The position numbers and the translations under genes are program-made. Positions 45,819 through 54,330 of a stretch of DNA of 64,000 bases are shown here, one piece after another. Positions within the stretch are counted from its first letter, which is position 1. Every line of letters begins with the position of its first letter. This DNA is from Cellulophaga sp. RHA19 (GTDB lineage: Bacteria; Bacteroidota; Bacteroidia; Flavobacteriales; Flavobacteriaceae), in assembly GCF_002813425.1 (NCBI RefSeq), contig NZ_PHUL01000001.1, positions 2,425,001 to 2,489,000 on the forward strand, written 5' to 3'. The notes beneath the pieces are model-generated. The model was not told the DNA's origin, ran no database searches, and worked only from the letters and a program-made list of their open reading frames with translations.

Positions 45819-46592
45819 ATGCAAATTACATTTTATAAATATCAGGGAACAGGAAACGATTTTGTTATGATAGATAACAGAGATCTTAGTTTTCCTAAGC
45901 AAGATACCAAGTTAATTAATAAACTTTGCGACCGCAGATTTGGAGTAGGAGCAGATGGCTTAATATTATTAGAGAATGATGATAATTTAGATTTTAAAAT
46001 GGTGTACTACAACGCAGATGGTAACGAGAGTACTATGTGCGGTAATGGCGGAAGATGTCTTGTTGCTTTTGCTAATTTTTTAGGAGTAGTAAAAGGTGAG
46101 GCTACATTTAATGCTGTAGATGGCTTGCATAATGCTACTATTAATGGTGATGTTGTAAGCTTACAAATGATAAATGTTGAAACAATTAAGGAAAAAGAAT
46201 CGTATTTGTTTTTAGACACAGGTTCTCCACACCACGTGCAATTGGTGCCTAATGTTACAGATTTTGATGTTTTTGCTGAAGGAAAAAAAATAAGATACGG
46301 ACTTTATGGAGCTGCTGGTAGTAATGTAAATTTTGTAACTAAAAATGATAAAGGTTATGAGGTTAGAACTTATGAAAGAGGTGTTGAAGATGAAACTTTG
46401 TCTTGTGGCACTGGTGTTACAGCTGTTGCTTTGGCAATGCATAAATCTGGAGATACAAATGCAACTACAATACCAATAAAAGCTATGGGAGGTAATTTAG
46501 AAATTAGCTTTACGGTAGAAGAAGAAGGTTATAAAAATATTTTTTTAACAGGACCAGCAAAACAAGTTTTTAAAGGTGAAATAGTATGTTAA
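45819..46592 (+). CDS. dapF: Diaminopimelate epimerase
   Basis: Interconverts LL- and meso-diaminopimelate for lysine and peptidoglycan. The two catalytic Cys motifs are seen: STMCGNGGRCLVAF (about residues 70-80) and DETLSCGTGVTAVAL (about 193-207). The start MQITFYKYQGTGNDFVMID is the standard one; a GTG two codons earlier (45813) is not needed. It overlaps the following GNAT gene by 7 nt and leads a dapF - GNAT - mltG operon. dapA of the same pathway is at 59586. Confidence 0.96.
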   Translation: MQITFYKYQGTGNDFVMIDNRDLSFPKQDTKLINKLCDRRFGVGADGLILLENDDNLDFKMVYYNADGNESTMCGNGGRCLVAFANFLGVVKGEATFNAVDGLHNATINGDVVSLQMINVETIKEKESYLFLDTGSPHHVQLVPNVTDFDVFAEGKKIRYGLYGAAGSNVNFVTKNDKGYEVRTYERGVEDETLSCGTGVTAVALAMHKSGDTNATTIPIKAMGGNLEISFTVEEEGYKNIFLTGPAKQVFKGEIVC

Positions 46593-47110
46593 ATCTACAA
46601 GGAGAGCGTGTTTACTTAAGAGCAATAGAGCCCAATGACTTAGATTTTTTGTATCAGTTAGAGAACGATACAGCTATTTGGGAAATTAGTGGTACTACGG
46701 CTCCATATGCAAAGCATATTTTAGAGTTGTATTTGCAAAACGCATACAAAGATATTTATGAGGCTAAACAACTGCGTCTTTGTATTTGCGATGCAGAACA
46801 TACTGTATTAGGTTTGGTAGATTTGTTTGATTTTGACCCTGCAAATAAAAAAGTAGGTTTAGGTATTATTGTATCAGAAAAAAAGAAAAGAAATAAAGGA
46901 ATAGGAGCAGAGGCTTTAGAGTTGGTTTGTTCTTATGTGTTTAAAGTATTGCACTTGCATCAAATTTATGCTAATGTTTTAGTAGACAATGAAGCTAGTA
47001 AGCATTTGTTTAAAAAAATGGGATTTGTTGCTGTTGGTGTTAAAAAAGATTGGATTTTTACAGGCGGAGAATTTAAGGACGAAATATTATATCAAAAGAT
47101 AAATAATTAA
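46586..47110 (+). CDS. GNAT family N-acetyltransferase (RimJ/SpeG-like)
   Basis: A 174-residue acetyltransferase starting MLNLQGERVYLRAIEPNDLDFLY, typical of the RimJ/RimL/SpeG branch. The acetyl-CoA motif reads VSEKKKRNKGIGAEALEL, followed by ANVLVDNEASKHLFKKMGF. The substrate (polyamine, amino acid or protein N terminus) is uncertain. It overlaps dapF by 7 nt and its stop overlaps the mltG ATG (TAATG), so all three are coupled. Confidence 0.88.
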   Translation: MLNLQGERVYLRAIEPNDLDFLYQLENDTAIWEISGTTAPYAKHILELYLQNAYKDIYEAKQLRLCICDAEHTVLGLVDLFDFDPANKKVGLGIIVSEKKKRNKGIGAEALELVCSYVFKVLHLHQIYANVLVDNEASKHLFKKMGFVAVGVKKDWIFTGGEFKDEILYQKINN

Positions 47111-48153
47111 TGTATATAAAGAAGATTTTAGTAGCAATTTTGCTAATTGGTTTAGTGGGTTGTAGTGTGTTTGCCTATATGGTATATGGTGTATTTTTTA
47201 CAGATAATACTAATTTTAATAATGATGATGCATACTTATATGTAAAATCTACTGATACATTTAAAGATGTAAAAGAACAAATTACGCCTTTACTTAAAGA
47301 TGTTGAAGATTTTGAAGCTGCGGCAAAACGTAAAGGATATATTTCTAATGTTAAGTCTGGTAAGTTTGTTGTTAAAAAAGGAATGAATAATAATGAAATT
47401 ATTAATTCTCTTCGTGGGCGTAATATTCCTGTAAAAGTATCTTTTAACAATCAGGAAACCTTAGAAGATTTGGCAGGTAGAGTTGCTGTGCAGATAGAAG
47501 CTGATAGCTTATCTTTATTAAATGCGTTTAATGATAAGTCTTTTTTAAAAGAAAATAACTTTACCAATGATAATAAGTTGGCAATGTATATACCTAATAG
47601 TTATGAGTTTTATTGGAATAGTTCTGCAGAGACTTTTAGATCTAAAATGCTTACAGAGTACAAGCGTTTTTGGAATGATAGTAGAAAGGCAAAAGCAAAA
47701 GCTTTAGGTTTGTCTAAAAACCAAGTTGTAGCATTGGCATCTATAGTACATAAAGAAACTGCAAAAGTGGATGAAAGACCAAGAGTTGCTGGCGTGTATT
47801 TAAATAGGTTGCGTAAAGGAATGCTATTACAGGCAGATCCAACTGTTATTTATGCGTTAAAATTGCATCAAAATAACTTTAACCAAGTAATTAAACGAGT
47901 ACTTTATAAAGATTTAGAATTAGACTCTCCATATAACACATATAAGTATTCAGGATTGCCTCCTGGGCCAATTGCAATGCCAGATATTTCTGCTGTAAAT
48001 GCTGTTTTAAATTCAGAAAAGCACAACTACTATTACTTTGTTGCTAACGTAGAAAACTTTGGTTATCACAAGTTTGCGAAGACATTATCGCAACATAACC
48101 GAAATAAAGAGCAGTATATCCGATGGATAAATAAGCAAAACATTAACAGATAA
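47110..48153 (+). CDS. mltG: Endolytic transglycosylase MltG
   Basis: Cuts nascent peptidoglycan strands in the periplasm, setting glycan length. One N-terminal membrane segment (about 5-26), a LysM-like region (about 45-110) and the YceG catalytic domain with LASIVHKETAKVDERPRVAGV, whose Glu is catalytic, and GLPPGPIAMPDISAVNAVL near the end. The 347 residues fit the family. It closes the dapF operon. Confidence 0.94.
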   Translation: MYIKKILVAILLIGLVGCSVFAYMVYGVFFTDNTNFNNDDAYLYVKSTDTFKDVKEQITPLLKDVEDFEAAAKRKGYISNVKSGKFVVKKGMNNNEIINSLRGRNIPVKVSFNNQETLEDLAGRVAVQIEADSLSLLNAFNDKSFLKENNFTNDNKLAMYIPNSYEFYWNSSAETFRSKMLTEYKRFWNDSRKAKAKALGLSKNQVVALASIVHKETAKVDERPRVAGVYLNRLRKGMLLQADPTVIYALKLHQNNFNQVIKRVLYKDLELDSPYNTYKYSGLPPGPIAMPDISAVNAVLNSEKHNYYYFVANVENFGYHKFAKTLSQHNRNKEQYIRWINKQNINR

Positions 48154-48237
48154 GCACTTTATCCGTTAATTGGTGTCGAATATCCTAAAAATCTCATCTT
48201 TTATGCTTTTTTAACATTCTAAGAACAATATGAGAGG

Positions 48238-48245
48238 TAAATTTG
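48238..48245 (+). promoter_or_regulatory. Putative -7 promoter element of the lysozyme-like gene
   Basis: TAAATTTG, an exact TAnnTTTG match followed by C, 71 nt before the ATG at 48316. The presumed leader holds the short repeats TTAATATTAA/TTTAATATTA and a small hairpin (GACT-GTA-AGTC). Confidence 0.45.
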
Positions 48246-48315
48246 CACCCGAGAAATTTAAGCGGACTTAATATTAATTTAATATTAGACTGTAAGTCTT
48301 AAGAAATGAAACTAT

Positions 48316-48975
48316 ATGAGAAAGTGGATTAGTAAATTAATCCCCCTAATCATGATTTTTATTTTAACGAGTTTTAGTTACAATATTATTGCGCCAAAAA
48401 TAGGAACTGTAGCATTGCCTAAAACACTTAAAATAGGTGAACCTACTGAAGTTTTGTATCCCAAATACAAAACTACTATTGTAAATGATGATGATGAAAT
48501 GTTGAGTGTAAATCCACCTTTTTTAGGGGATTCATACAATGCATTTAAAGAAGCTCTTGCATTTAAGGAGTCTCAGGGAGATTATTTTGTAACCAATACG
48601 TTAGGGTACTTAGGTAAGTATCAGTTTGGTACAGAAACACTGCAGTTATTAGGGGTTACAAATGTAACAGCCTTTTTAGGCAATCCAATCTTACAAGAAA
48701 AGGTATTTTATACCAACTTGTGTAGAAATAAATGGATTTTGCGTAGAGATATTAAGCGATTTGCAGGTCGTAAAATAGCCGGATTGGAAATAACAGAATC
48801 TGGAATCTTGGCAGCAGCACATTTAGCAGGACCAGGTAACGTAAAAAAGTTTTTACGTTCTAGAGGTACTCATACAGTGCAAGATGCTTATGGATCTAGT
48901 ATTGTTTATTACATAAAAATCTTTGCAGGATACGATGTATCTGCGGTAAAGTCGGTAAGAAACCCAAGAATTTAA
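48316..48975 (+). CDS. Exported lysozyme-like (transglycosylase-type) protein
   Basis: A 219-residue protein with an N-terminal signal or anchor (about 8-24). The segment EALAFKESQGDYFVTNTLGY followed by LGKYQFGTETLQLLG looks like the active site of lytic transglycosylases: a Glu in an ES(Q/R)GDY context and a GKYQFG motif. GILAAAHLAGPGNVKKFL further on is also typical of lysozyme-fold proteins. It likely cleaves the glycan chain in the periplasm. It stands directly after mltG but has its own presumed promoter and terminator. Confidence 0.75.
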   Translation: MRKWISKLIPLIMIFILTSFSYNIIAPKIGTVALPKTLKIGEPTEVLYPKYKTTIVNDDDEMLSVNPPFLGDSYNAFKEALAFKESQGDYFVTNTLGYLGKYQFGTETLQLLGVTNVTAFLGNPILQEKVFYTNLCRNKWILRRDIKRFAGRKIAGLEITESGILAAAHLAGPGNVKKFLRSRGTHTVQDAYGSSIVYYIKIFAGYDVSAVKSVRNPRI

Positions 48976-48996
48976 AGTACTACACAATGAAAATGG

Positions 48997-49028
48997 AAAA
49001 AGCCTCAGCGTAATGCGAGGCTTTTTTT
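48997..49028. terminator. Terminator between the lysozyme-like gene and the RsmI-like gene
   Basis: Hairpin AAAAAGCCTC / GAGGCTTTTT with a 10-nt loop (AGCGTAATGC) that can pair a little further (GC/GC). T-tract on the plus strand; its end overlaps the stop codon of the convergent methyltransferase gene. Confidence 0.9.
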
Positions 49029-49746
49029 ATGCTTGAAAAAGAAATATTGTTGGTCTTTTGTTTAAGTCTACATTAATTTTTTTCCAATCAGCAATAGTGT
49101 TAGTTGCTATTTGCTCTGTTGGTAAAGTAATGTCTGTTGCAATACATAATAATGTATGCGGAGCAAGTGTTTTTAAAAACTCAGCTAACAATTTATCATT
49201 TCTGTACGGTGTTTCTATAAATATCTGTGACTGATCGTTATCCTTGGAGATGCGTTCCATTTTTTTAATAGTAGCTTTTCTTTCTCCATTATCAATAGGT
49301 AAATAGCCATTAAAAGCAAAGCTTTGTCCGTTTAATCCACTAGCCATTAGTGCTAAAAATATAGAAGAAGGTCCTACTAAAGGTACAACTTGTATGTTTT
49401 TTTGATGCGCAATTTTTACTACCTCTGCACCAGGGTCAGCTATTCCTGGGCAACCAGCTTCAGATATTATTCCTATGTTTTTTCCTTCAAAACAAGGGTT
49501 TAAGAAGCTAGGTATTGTTTGTGGGTCTGTAAATTTGTTAATTAATTCTATATGTAAGCTTGGTTGAGATTTTCCTGAGCTTATTTTTTTTATAAACCTT
49601 CTTGCTGTTTTTTCGTTTTCTACAATGTAATAATCTATTTGTTCAATAGTACGCTTAATAGAAATGGGCAACACTTCTAAGGGTTCATTGTCTCCTAAGG
49701 TAGTAGGGATTAAGTATATTTTTCCTGTTTTGGTTGTGTTGTCCAT
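49027..49746 (-). CDS. SAM-dependent methyltransferase, RsmI-like (tetrapyrrole methylase fold)
   Basis: A 239-residue member of the tetrapyrrole (corrin/porphyrin) methylase fold. IYLIPTTLGDNEPLEVLP, SEAGCPGIADPGAEVVKIAH and PLVGPSSIFLALMASGLNGQ match the RsmI group, which methylates the ribose of C1402 in 16S rRNA. IFIETPYRND fits too. It differs from classical RsmI in lacking its C-terminal domain, so an exact rRNA target is not certain. It follows the phosphatase gene by 2 bp. Confidence 0.85.
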   Translation of the reverse strand: MDNTTKTGKIYLIPTTLGDNEPLEVLPISIKRTIEQIDYYIVENEKTARRFIKKISSGKSQPSLHIELINKFTDPQTIPSFLNPCFEGKNIGIISEAGCPGIADPGAEVVKIAHQKNIQVVPLVGPSSIFLALMASGLNGQSFAFNGYLPIDNGERKATIKKMERISKDNDQSQIFIETPYRNDKLLAEFLKTLAPHTLLCIATDITLPTEQIATNTIADWKKINVDLNKRPTIFLFQA

Positions 49747-49748
49747 AG

Positions 49749-50207
49749 CTATTGGTCTTTAAGTGTTTTGGCAATATTGTTACAGGCTTGGTCTATTAAG
49801 TTGTATACATTTTCAAAACCTTGGTCGCCTCCGTAATATGGGTCTGGTACTTCTGTGGTGCTTGTATTTGTGTGCTCTAATAAAAGAGAAACTTTGTTTT
49901 TTTGCTCTTGGTTTTGAGCAAGTGCAACTACATTATTGTAATTGTTGTTGTCCATCACATAAATATTAGTAAACTCTTTAAAATCTTTTACAGTAAATTT
50001 TCTGCAAACTTGTTTGCTAATATCTATGCCATATTTTTTTGCAACAGCAATAGATCTAGGATCAGGTGCATTACCAATATGGTAGCCAGCAGTACCTGCA
50101 GAATCTATAAAAGTAGTAGTAGGGTCTACCTTGTTTTTAAGTATCCCTTCTGCCAATGGTGACCTACATATATTTCCTAGGCAAACCATTAGTATTTTTG
50201 TTTTCAT
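49749..50207 (-). CDS. Low-molecular-weight protein tyrosine phosphatase
   Basis: A 152-residue phosphatase. The P-loop CLGNICRSP (CX5R, residues about 9-17) and the acid loop PDPYYGGDQGFENVY near the C terminus are the family hallmarks. Targets could be tyrosine kinases of polysaccharide export, but none is in the window. It is followed at 2 bp by the RsmI-like gene and preceded at 9 bp by dnaA. Confidence 0.93.
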   Translation of the reverse strand: MKTKILMVCLGNICRSPLAEGILKNKVDPTTTFIDSAGTAGYHIGNAPDPRSIAVAKKYGIDISKQVCRKFTVKDFKEFTNIYVMDNNNYNNVVALAQNQEQKNKVSLLLEHTNTSTTEVPDPYYGGDQGFENVYNLIDQACNNIAKTLKDQ

Positions 50208-50216
50208 CTTAAAAGT

Positions 50217-51641
50217 TTAAGAGAATTTTTTAGTAAGATCTTCTATGTATTTACGAAACTGTTTGTCTGTTTCTGCTAAATTATCAACAGTTTTGCAAGC
50301 ATGTAATACTGTAGCGTGGTCTCTTTTTCCAATTTGAGATCCAATACTAGCTAAAGATGCTTTTGTGAATCTTTTTGCAAAAAACATTGCTAATTGTCTA
50401 GCTTGTACAATATGTCTTTTTCTAGTTTTAGACTGTAGAGTAGAAACATCCATTTCAAAATAATCAGAAACCACTTTTTGTATGTAGTCTATAGATACTT
50501 CTCTTTTGGTGTTTTTAACAAATTTTTCTACAATTTGCTGTGCTAGTTCTATTGTAATTTCTTTTTTGTTGAAAGATGATTGTGCAATTAAAGAAATAAC
50601 AGCACCTTCTAGTTCTCTAATATTAGATTTGATGTTTTTAGCAACGTAATCTATAATTTCTTCAGGCATTTCAACGCCATCTCTATAAAGCTTGTTCTTT
50701 AAAATAGAAACTCTAGTTTCATAATCTGGAGTTTGTAATTCAGCAGATAATCCCCATTTAAATCTAGATAGTAAACGCTGTTCTATGTCTTGCATATCTA
50801 CAGGAGCTTTATCAGAAGTTAAAATTACCTGTTTGCCATTTTGATGTAAATGGTTAAATATGTGGAAAAATACATCTTGCGTACCAGATTTACCAGATAA
50901 AAACTGTACATCATCAATAATTAAAATATCTATTAATTGATAAAAATGAATAAAATCATTTCTAGTGTTCTTTTTAACAGACTCTATATATTGTTGTGTA
51001 AATTTTTCAGCAGAAATGTATAAAACAGTTCTTTCTGGGTATTTATCTTTTATTTCTACACCAATTGCGTGTGCTAAGTGTGTTTTGCCTAAACCAACAC
51101 CTCCAAAAATTAACAATGGATTAAAAGAGGTTCCGCCTGGTTTGTTGGCAACTGCCATACCTGCAGATCTAGCTAACCTGTTAGAGTCACCTTCTAAAAA
51201 GTTGTCAAAGTTATAGTTAGGATTTAATTGAGATTCAATTTTAATATTTCTAATACCTGGTATAACAAAAGGGTTTCTTAGCTCAGGATTTTTAGATTTA
51301 ATTGGTACATCTAATTCTTGAGGAGAAACTGTAGTTCTGTTAGAACTTGGTATTTTTTCTGTAAACGGCTCTCTGTTGCCGTATGTGTTCTCCATTCTTA
51401 TTATGTAAACTAGTTTAGCGCTTTCTCCTAGCTCTTTAGTTAGGGAAACTTTTAATAGTTTAACATAATGCTCTTCTAGCCATTCATAAAAGAATTTACT
51501 AGGAACTTGTACACTTAAAGAGTTATCAGATAGTTTAATTGGTTTTATGGGTTCAAACCATGTTTTGAATGCTTGGGGTTGTATGTTATCTTTGATAAAA
51601 GACAAACAATTATTCCATACTGATTCTGCAGTAACACTCAT
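50217..51641 (-). CDS. dnaA: Chromosomal replication initiator DnaA
   Basis: The initiator that opens oriC. Domain I (about 1-80), a linker with KIPSSNRTTVSP, AAA+ domain III with Walker A GGVGLGKTHLAHAIG (about 178-192) and Walker B DILIIDDVQFLSGK, and the DNA-binding domain IV with KRHIVQARQLAMFFAK and the signature ASIGSQIGKRDHATVLHA. The 474 residues are typical. Unusually for many bacteria, dnaN is not adjacent. Two near-consensus DnaA boxes lie upstream. Confidence 0.98.
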   Translation of the reverse strand: MSVTAESVWNNCLSFIKDNIQPQAFKTWFEPIKPIKLSDNSLSVQVPSKFFYEWLEEHYVKLLKVSLTKELGESAKLVYIIRMENTYGNREPFTEKIPSSNRTTVSPQELDVPIKSKNPELRNPFVIPGIRNIKIESQLNPNYNFDNFLEGDSNRLARSAGMAVANKPGGTSFNPLLIFGGVGLGKTHLAHAIGVEIKDKYPERTVLYISAEKFTQQYIESVKKNTRNDFIHFYQLIDILIIDDVQFLSGKSGTQDVFFHIFNHLHQNGKQVILTSDKAPVDMQDIEQRLLSRFKWGLSAELQTPDYETRVSILKNKLYRDGVEMPEEIIDYVAKNIKSNIRELEGAVISLIAQSSFNKKEITIELAQQIVEKFVKNTKREVSIDYIQKVVSDYFEMDVSTLQSKTRKRHIVQARQLAMFFAKRFTKASLASIGSQIGKRDHATVLHACKTVDNLAETDKQFRKYIEDLTKKFS

Positions 51642-51731
51642 TATAAGATAATCTTTTTTTTGGTTAGTATTTTTGTTCTAATCTGAAAGAAAATAAAGGG
51701 GTGTTAACTTCCTTATCAGGGGAGGCAAATA

Positions 51732-51805
51732 TGTGAACAAAATTTCTAAAAAAAAAATCAATTACTATTGAATTTCAAGTTTTTTTTTTGCATGTTGTAT
51801 TCACA
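51732..51805. promoter_or_regulatory. Two near-consensus DnaA boxes upstream of dnaA
   Basis: TGTGAACAA (51732-51740; one mismatch to TGTGNATAA) and GTATTCACA (51797-51805; one mismatch to TTATNCACA), in the 206-bp spacer between dnaA and the divergent thioesterase gene. They could serve DnaA autoregulation. Two imperfect sites are too few to call an origin. Confidence 0.35.
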
Positions 51806-51847
51806 AAATATTTCACCCTTTAAATATATAATTTTTGTTGATATAAT

Positions 51848-52258
51848 ATGCGAAAAAATGAAATTACTTTTACTGTAAGATACGGAGAAACAGATCAAAT
51901 GGGTGTGGTGTATCACGGCAATTACGCGCAGTACTTGGAGCTAGGGAGGTTAAGCTGGCTAAAGGATTTAGACGTTTCCTACAAGAAAATGGAAGAGAAC
52001 GGTATTATATTGCCAGTAATTTCCTTACAAATAAATTTTAAGCAATCTGCGTTGTACGATGATGCTATAACTGTTGTTACAAGACTTAAAAAAAGACCAG
52101 CTGTTAAGATTGAATTTGATTACGAAATTTTTAATGAAAAAGGTGATTTGTTAGTAACTGCAAATACTGTTTTGGCTTTCTTAAATAAAGAGACAAAAAG
52201 ACCTATAAAATGTCCGGATTATGTGTTAAAAAAGATTGATGATTTTTACGACCTTTAA
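51848..52258 (+). CDS. Acyl-CoA thioesterase of the 4HBT/YbgC type
   Basis: A 136-residue hot-dog fold protein. TVRYGETDQMGVVYHGNYAQYLELGRLSWL contains the catalytic Asp (ETDQMGVVYH) and following His/Asn of 4-hydroxybenzoyl-CoA thioesterase-like enzymes such as YbgC. It hydrolyses acyl-CoA esters in the cytosol; the acyl preference is unknown. It is divergent from dnaA and its stop overlaps that of the convergent YigZ-like gene. Confidence 0.9.
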   Translation: MRKNEITFTVRYGETDQMGVVYHGNYAQYLELGRLSWLKDLDVSYKKMEENGIILPVISLQINFKQSALYDDAITVVTRLKKRPAVKIEFDYEIFNEKGDLLVTANTVLAFLNKETKRPIKCPDYVLKKIDDFYDL

Positions 52259-52863
52259 TTTTGAATTTTTATATACTGCATGGTATCAAAAATGTTGAAA
52301 ACTTCTTCAGCTTTTGTTTTTCTAACAGAGATTACATAAGTGCAGTTAGCTTCCAATTTTTGAGATACAATGTCTAGTTTTTTTTGCTTTATAACGCGCA
52401 TTACGCTATTCATATCTTTGTAGTCAAAAGTAAGAGTGTATAGTTGTGTTATTATTTTCTTTTTAATTTCTGCTTCGTCCAATGCAATTTGTGCAGCGGT
52501 CCTGTAGGCGCTTATTAATCCGCCAACACCTAGTTTTGTGCCTCCAAATATACGAGCAACTGCAACAAGTACATTTGTAAGGTCATAAGCTTGTATTTGG
52601 CCATAAATAGGTAAGCCTGCAGAATTGTTAGGTTCTCCGTCATCATTGGCTCTATATCGTACGTTATCTGTGCCTAATTGCCACGCATAGCAGACGTGGT
52701 TTGCGGTGTGGTGTTGTTTCTTTAATTCTTCAATAATAGGTTTAACGTCATCTTCTGTAGTTATGGGGAATACGTAACCAAAGAATTTGCTTTTTCGGTC
52801 TTTATATAAAATTTCTGGGCTTGGATTGTCTATAGTTAAATACGTGTCTTTTTCTTTATTCAT
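52255..52863 (-). CDS. YigZ/IMPACT family protein
   Basis: A 202-residue protein of the UPF0029/YigZ family. The IMPACT N-terminal domain is seen in KSKFFGYVFPI, HHTANHVCYAWQLG, YRANDDGEPNNSAGLPI and KLGVGGLISAYRTAAQIAL; a small ferredoxin-like C-terminal domain follows. The family is linked to translation control in eukaryotes; the bacterial role is unclear. It lies 1 bp after the transporter gene. Confidence 0.9.
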   Translation of the reverse strand: MNKEKDTYLTIDNPSPEILYKDRKSKFFGYVFPITTEDDVKPIIEELKKQHHTANHVCYAWQLGTDNVRYRANDDGEPNNSAGLPIYGQIQAYDLTNVLVAVARIFGGTKLGVGGLISAYRTAAQIALDEAEIKKKIITQLYTLTFDYKDMNSVMRVIKQKKLDIVSQKLEANCTYVISVRKTKAEEVFNIFDTMQYIKIQN

Positions 52864-52864
52864 A

Positions 52865-53725
52865 TTACAATGCCATTAAAATTATACTACATACAGCCAA
52901 GCTAATCCCTATCCAGTTTTTAGCGCTTAGTTTTTCTTTAAAAAATAATATACCAATTAGTGTGGTAAACAAAACAATTGCAACATTGTTAATTGTAAAA
53001 ATTGATGCACTAGAAAAATCGGATCCACGTAATGCTTTTATTAAAAAATAAATTGAAAAAAAGTTAGGAATACCAAGAAAAACACCTGCTATCACGTTTT
53101 TTAAGTTAATTTTTAGGGGGTATTTTTTTGCTCTTACTAGTATAAAAATGATACCAAATAAACCAGCGGCTATAAATATAACTGAAGAAAATAAGGGTAT
53201 TTTTTGCTCATCTACGTGTGCTTCTTCTAAATATTTAATAGTAATATCTATGGTTCCGGAACCAATAAACACTAAAAAAGGAAGTAGAAGAGATTTTATA
53301 TTAAACGTACCAGTATTTTTTTTTATTGAAGCAAGATAAACAGCTGAAAGCGCAAGTAATATACCTGTTGTTTTTAGCGTGGTTAGGTTTTCATTATACA
53401 TAAAAATACCGCCAAGTACAGGAATTACTAAAGACATTTTTGTAGAAACTGAAGCAACGGAAACGCCTAGTTCTTGAGACGTTTTTGCCATAATGTAAAA
53501 AACTAATATAAATAGTATTCCTAAAAATAAGGCACCTCCAAACCAAGACTCATTTTGTAGTTCTGTGGGTTTAATTGGGGTGTTGTAAAATGATAGTCCA
53601 ACTAGGCAAGCCACAAAATAATTTGTAATTATAGCATATAGCGTTTGTACTTTATAAATATGAAATAGCTTAAATACTATAAAGATTAAACTAGAAAATA
53701 AAATGCTTAATACTAAATTTATCAT
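52865..53725 (-). CDS. EamA/DMT-family transporter
   Basis: A 286-residue integral membrane protein with about ten hydrophobic segments arranged as two EamA repeats, as in drug/metabolite exporters. The end of each half has the typical VASVSTKMSLVIPVLGGIFMYNE / ASIFTINNVAIVLFTTLIGILFFKEKLS pattern. Substrate unknown. Co-directional with the HAD gene (2 bp upstream) and YigZ (1 bp downstream). Confidence 0.87.
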   Translation of the reverse strand: MINLVLSILFSSLIFIVFKLFHIYKVQTLYAIITNYFVACLVGLSFYNTPIKPTELQNESWFGGALFLGILFILVFYIMAKTSQELGVSVASVSTKMSLVIPVLGGIFMYNENLTTLKTTGILLALSAVYLASIKKNTGTFNIKSLLLPFLVFIGSGTIDITIKYLEEAHVDEQKIPLFSSVIFIAAGLFGIIFILVRAKKYPLKINLKNVIAGVFLGIPNFFSIYFLIKALRGSDFSSASIFTINNVAIVLFTTLIGILFFKEKLSAKNWIGISLAVCSIILMAL

Positions 53726-53727
53726 AC

Positions 53728-54330
53728 CTATAATTTGCTCTTTAGGTTGATGATGTCTTCTTTGCCAACTTGTAAATTCCAGCTTTTAATTCCTAATTTT
53801 TCTGCGGCAATTGTATTTTCTTTGGTATCATCAATAAAAAAAGATTCTTTAGCCTTTAAGTTGTTTTCTTTTAATACAAACTCATAAATAGCAGCGTCTG
53901 GTTTTCTAAAATTTATTAAGTGTGACAAATAAAACTGTTCAAAACAATTTTTGAACCTATTGTATCTGTCAATATTCATATTTTTAATTACTTGTTCTAT
54001 GTGTAATTCATTGGTATTGCTAAGTAAAAACAAGCGGTAATTAGTTTCTTTGGCAAGAGTTTCAATAAACGTTAATCGTTCTTCAGGAAAATCTAATATA
54101 ATTTTGTTCCAAGCAATTTTAAGTTGTTCTGGTGTAGCTGTTGTAAAAATTTTATTTGTATCAGCTATAAAATCATCAGAAGAGATTAACCCTTTTTCAT
54201 AACTCTTCATTAGTGTGTCTAATTCTGGAGTTATTTCTGTAAAACCAAATTTACTCAATTCTAAAGCGGTTGCTGTTTTGTCTAGATTTATAAAAATATC
54301 GCCAAAATCAAAAATTATATTCTTAATCAT
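53728..54330 (-). CDS. HAD-superfamily hydrolase (YihX-like)
   Basis: A 200-residue phosphatase. Motif I is IIFDFGDIFINLD (nucleophile Asp), motif II LFLLSNTNELH, and motif IV FFIDDTKENTIAAEKLG. The four-helix cap between motifs I and II and the DFG start point to the YihX (sugar-phosphate phosphatase) branch. Its start overlaps the end of ribD by 8 nt. Given that neighbour, it might dephosphorylate the riboflavin intermediate, but this is only a guess from context. Confidence 0.87.
   Translation of the reverse strand: MIKNIIFDFGDIFINLDKTATALELSKFGFTEITPELDTLMKSYEKGLISSDDFIADTNKIFTTATPEQLKIAWNKIILDFPEERLTFIETLAKETNYRLFLLSNTNELHIEQVIKNMNIDRYNRFKNCFEQFYLSHLINFRKPDAAIYEFVLKENNLKAKESFFIDDTKENTIAAEKLGIKSWNLQVGKEDIINLKSKL

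Noticed and set aside
51642..51847. oriC beside dnaA
   Set aside because: Only two imperfect DnaA boxes and no dnaN or typical origin gene set; not enough for an origin call.
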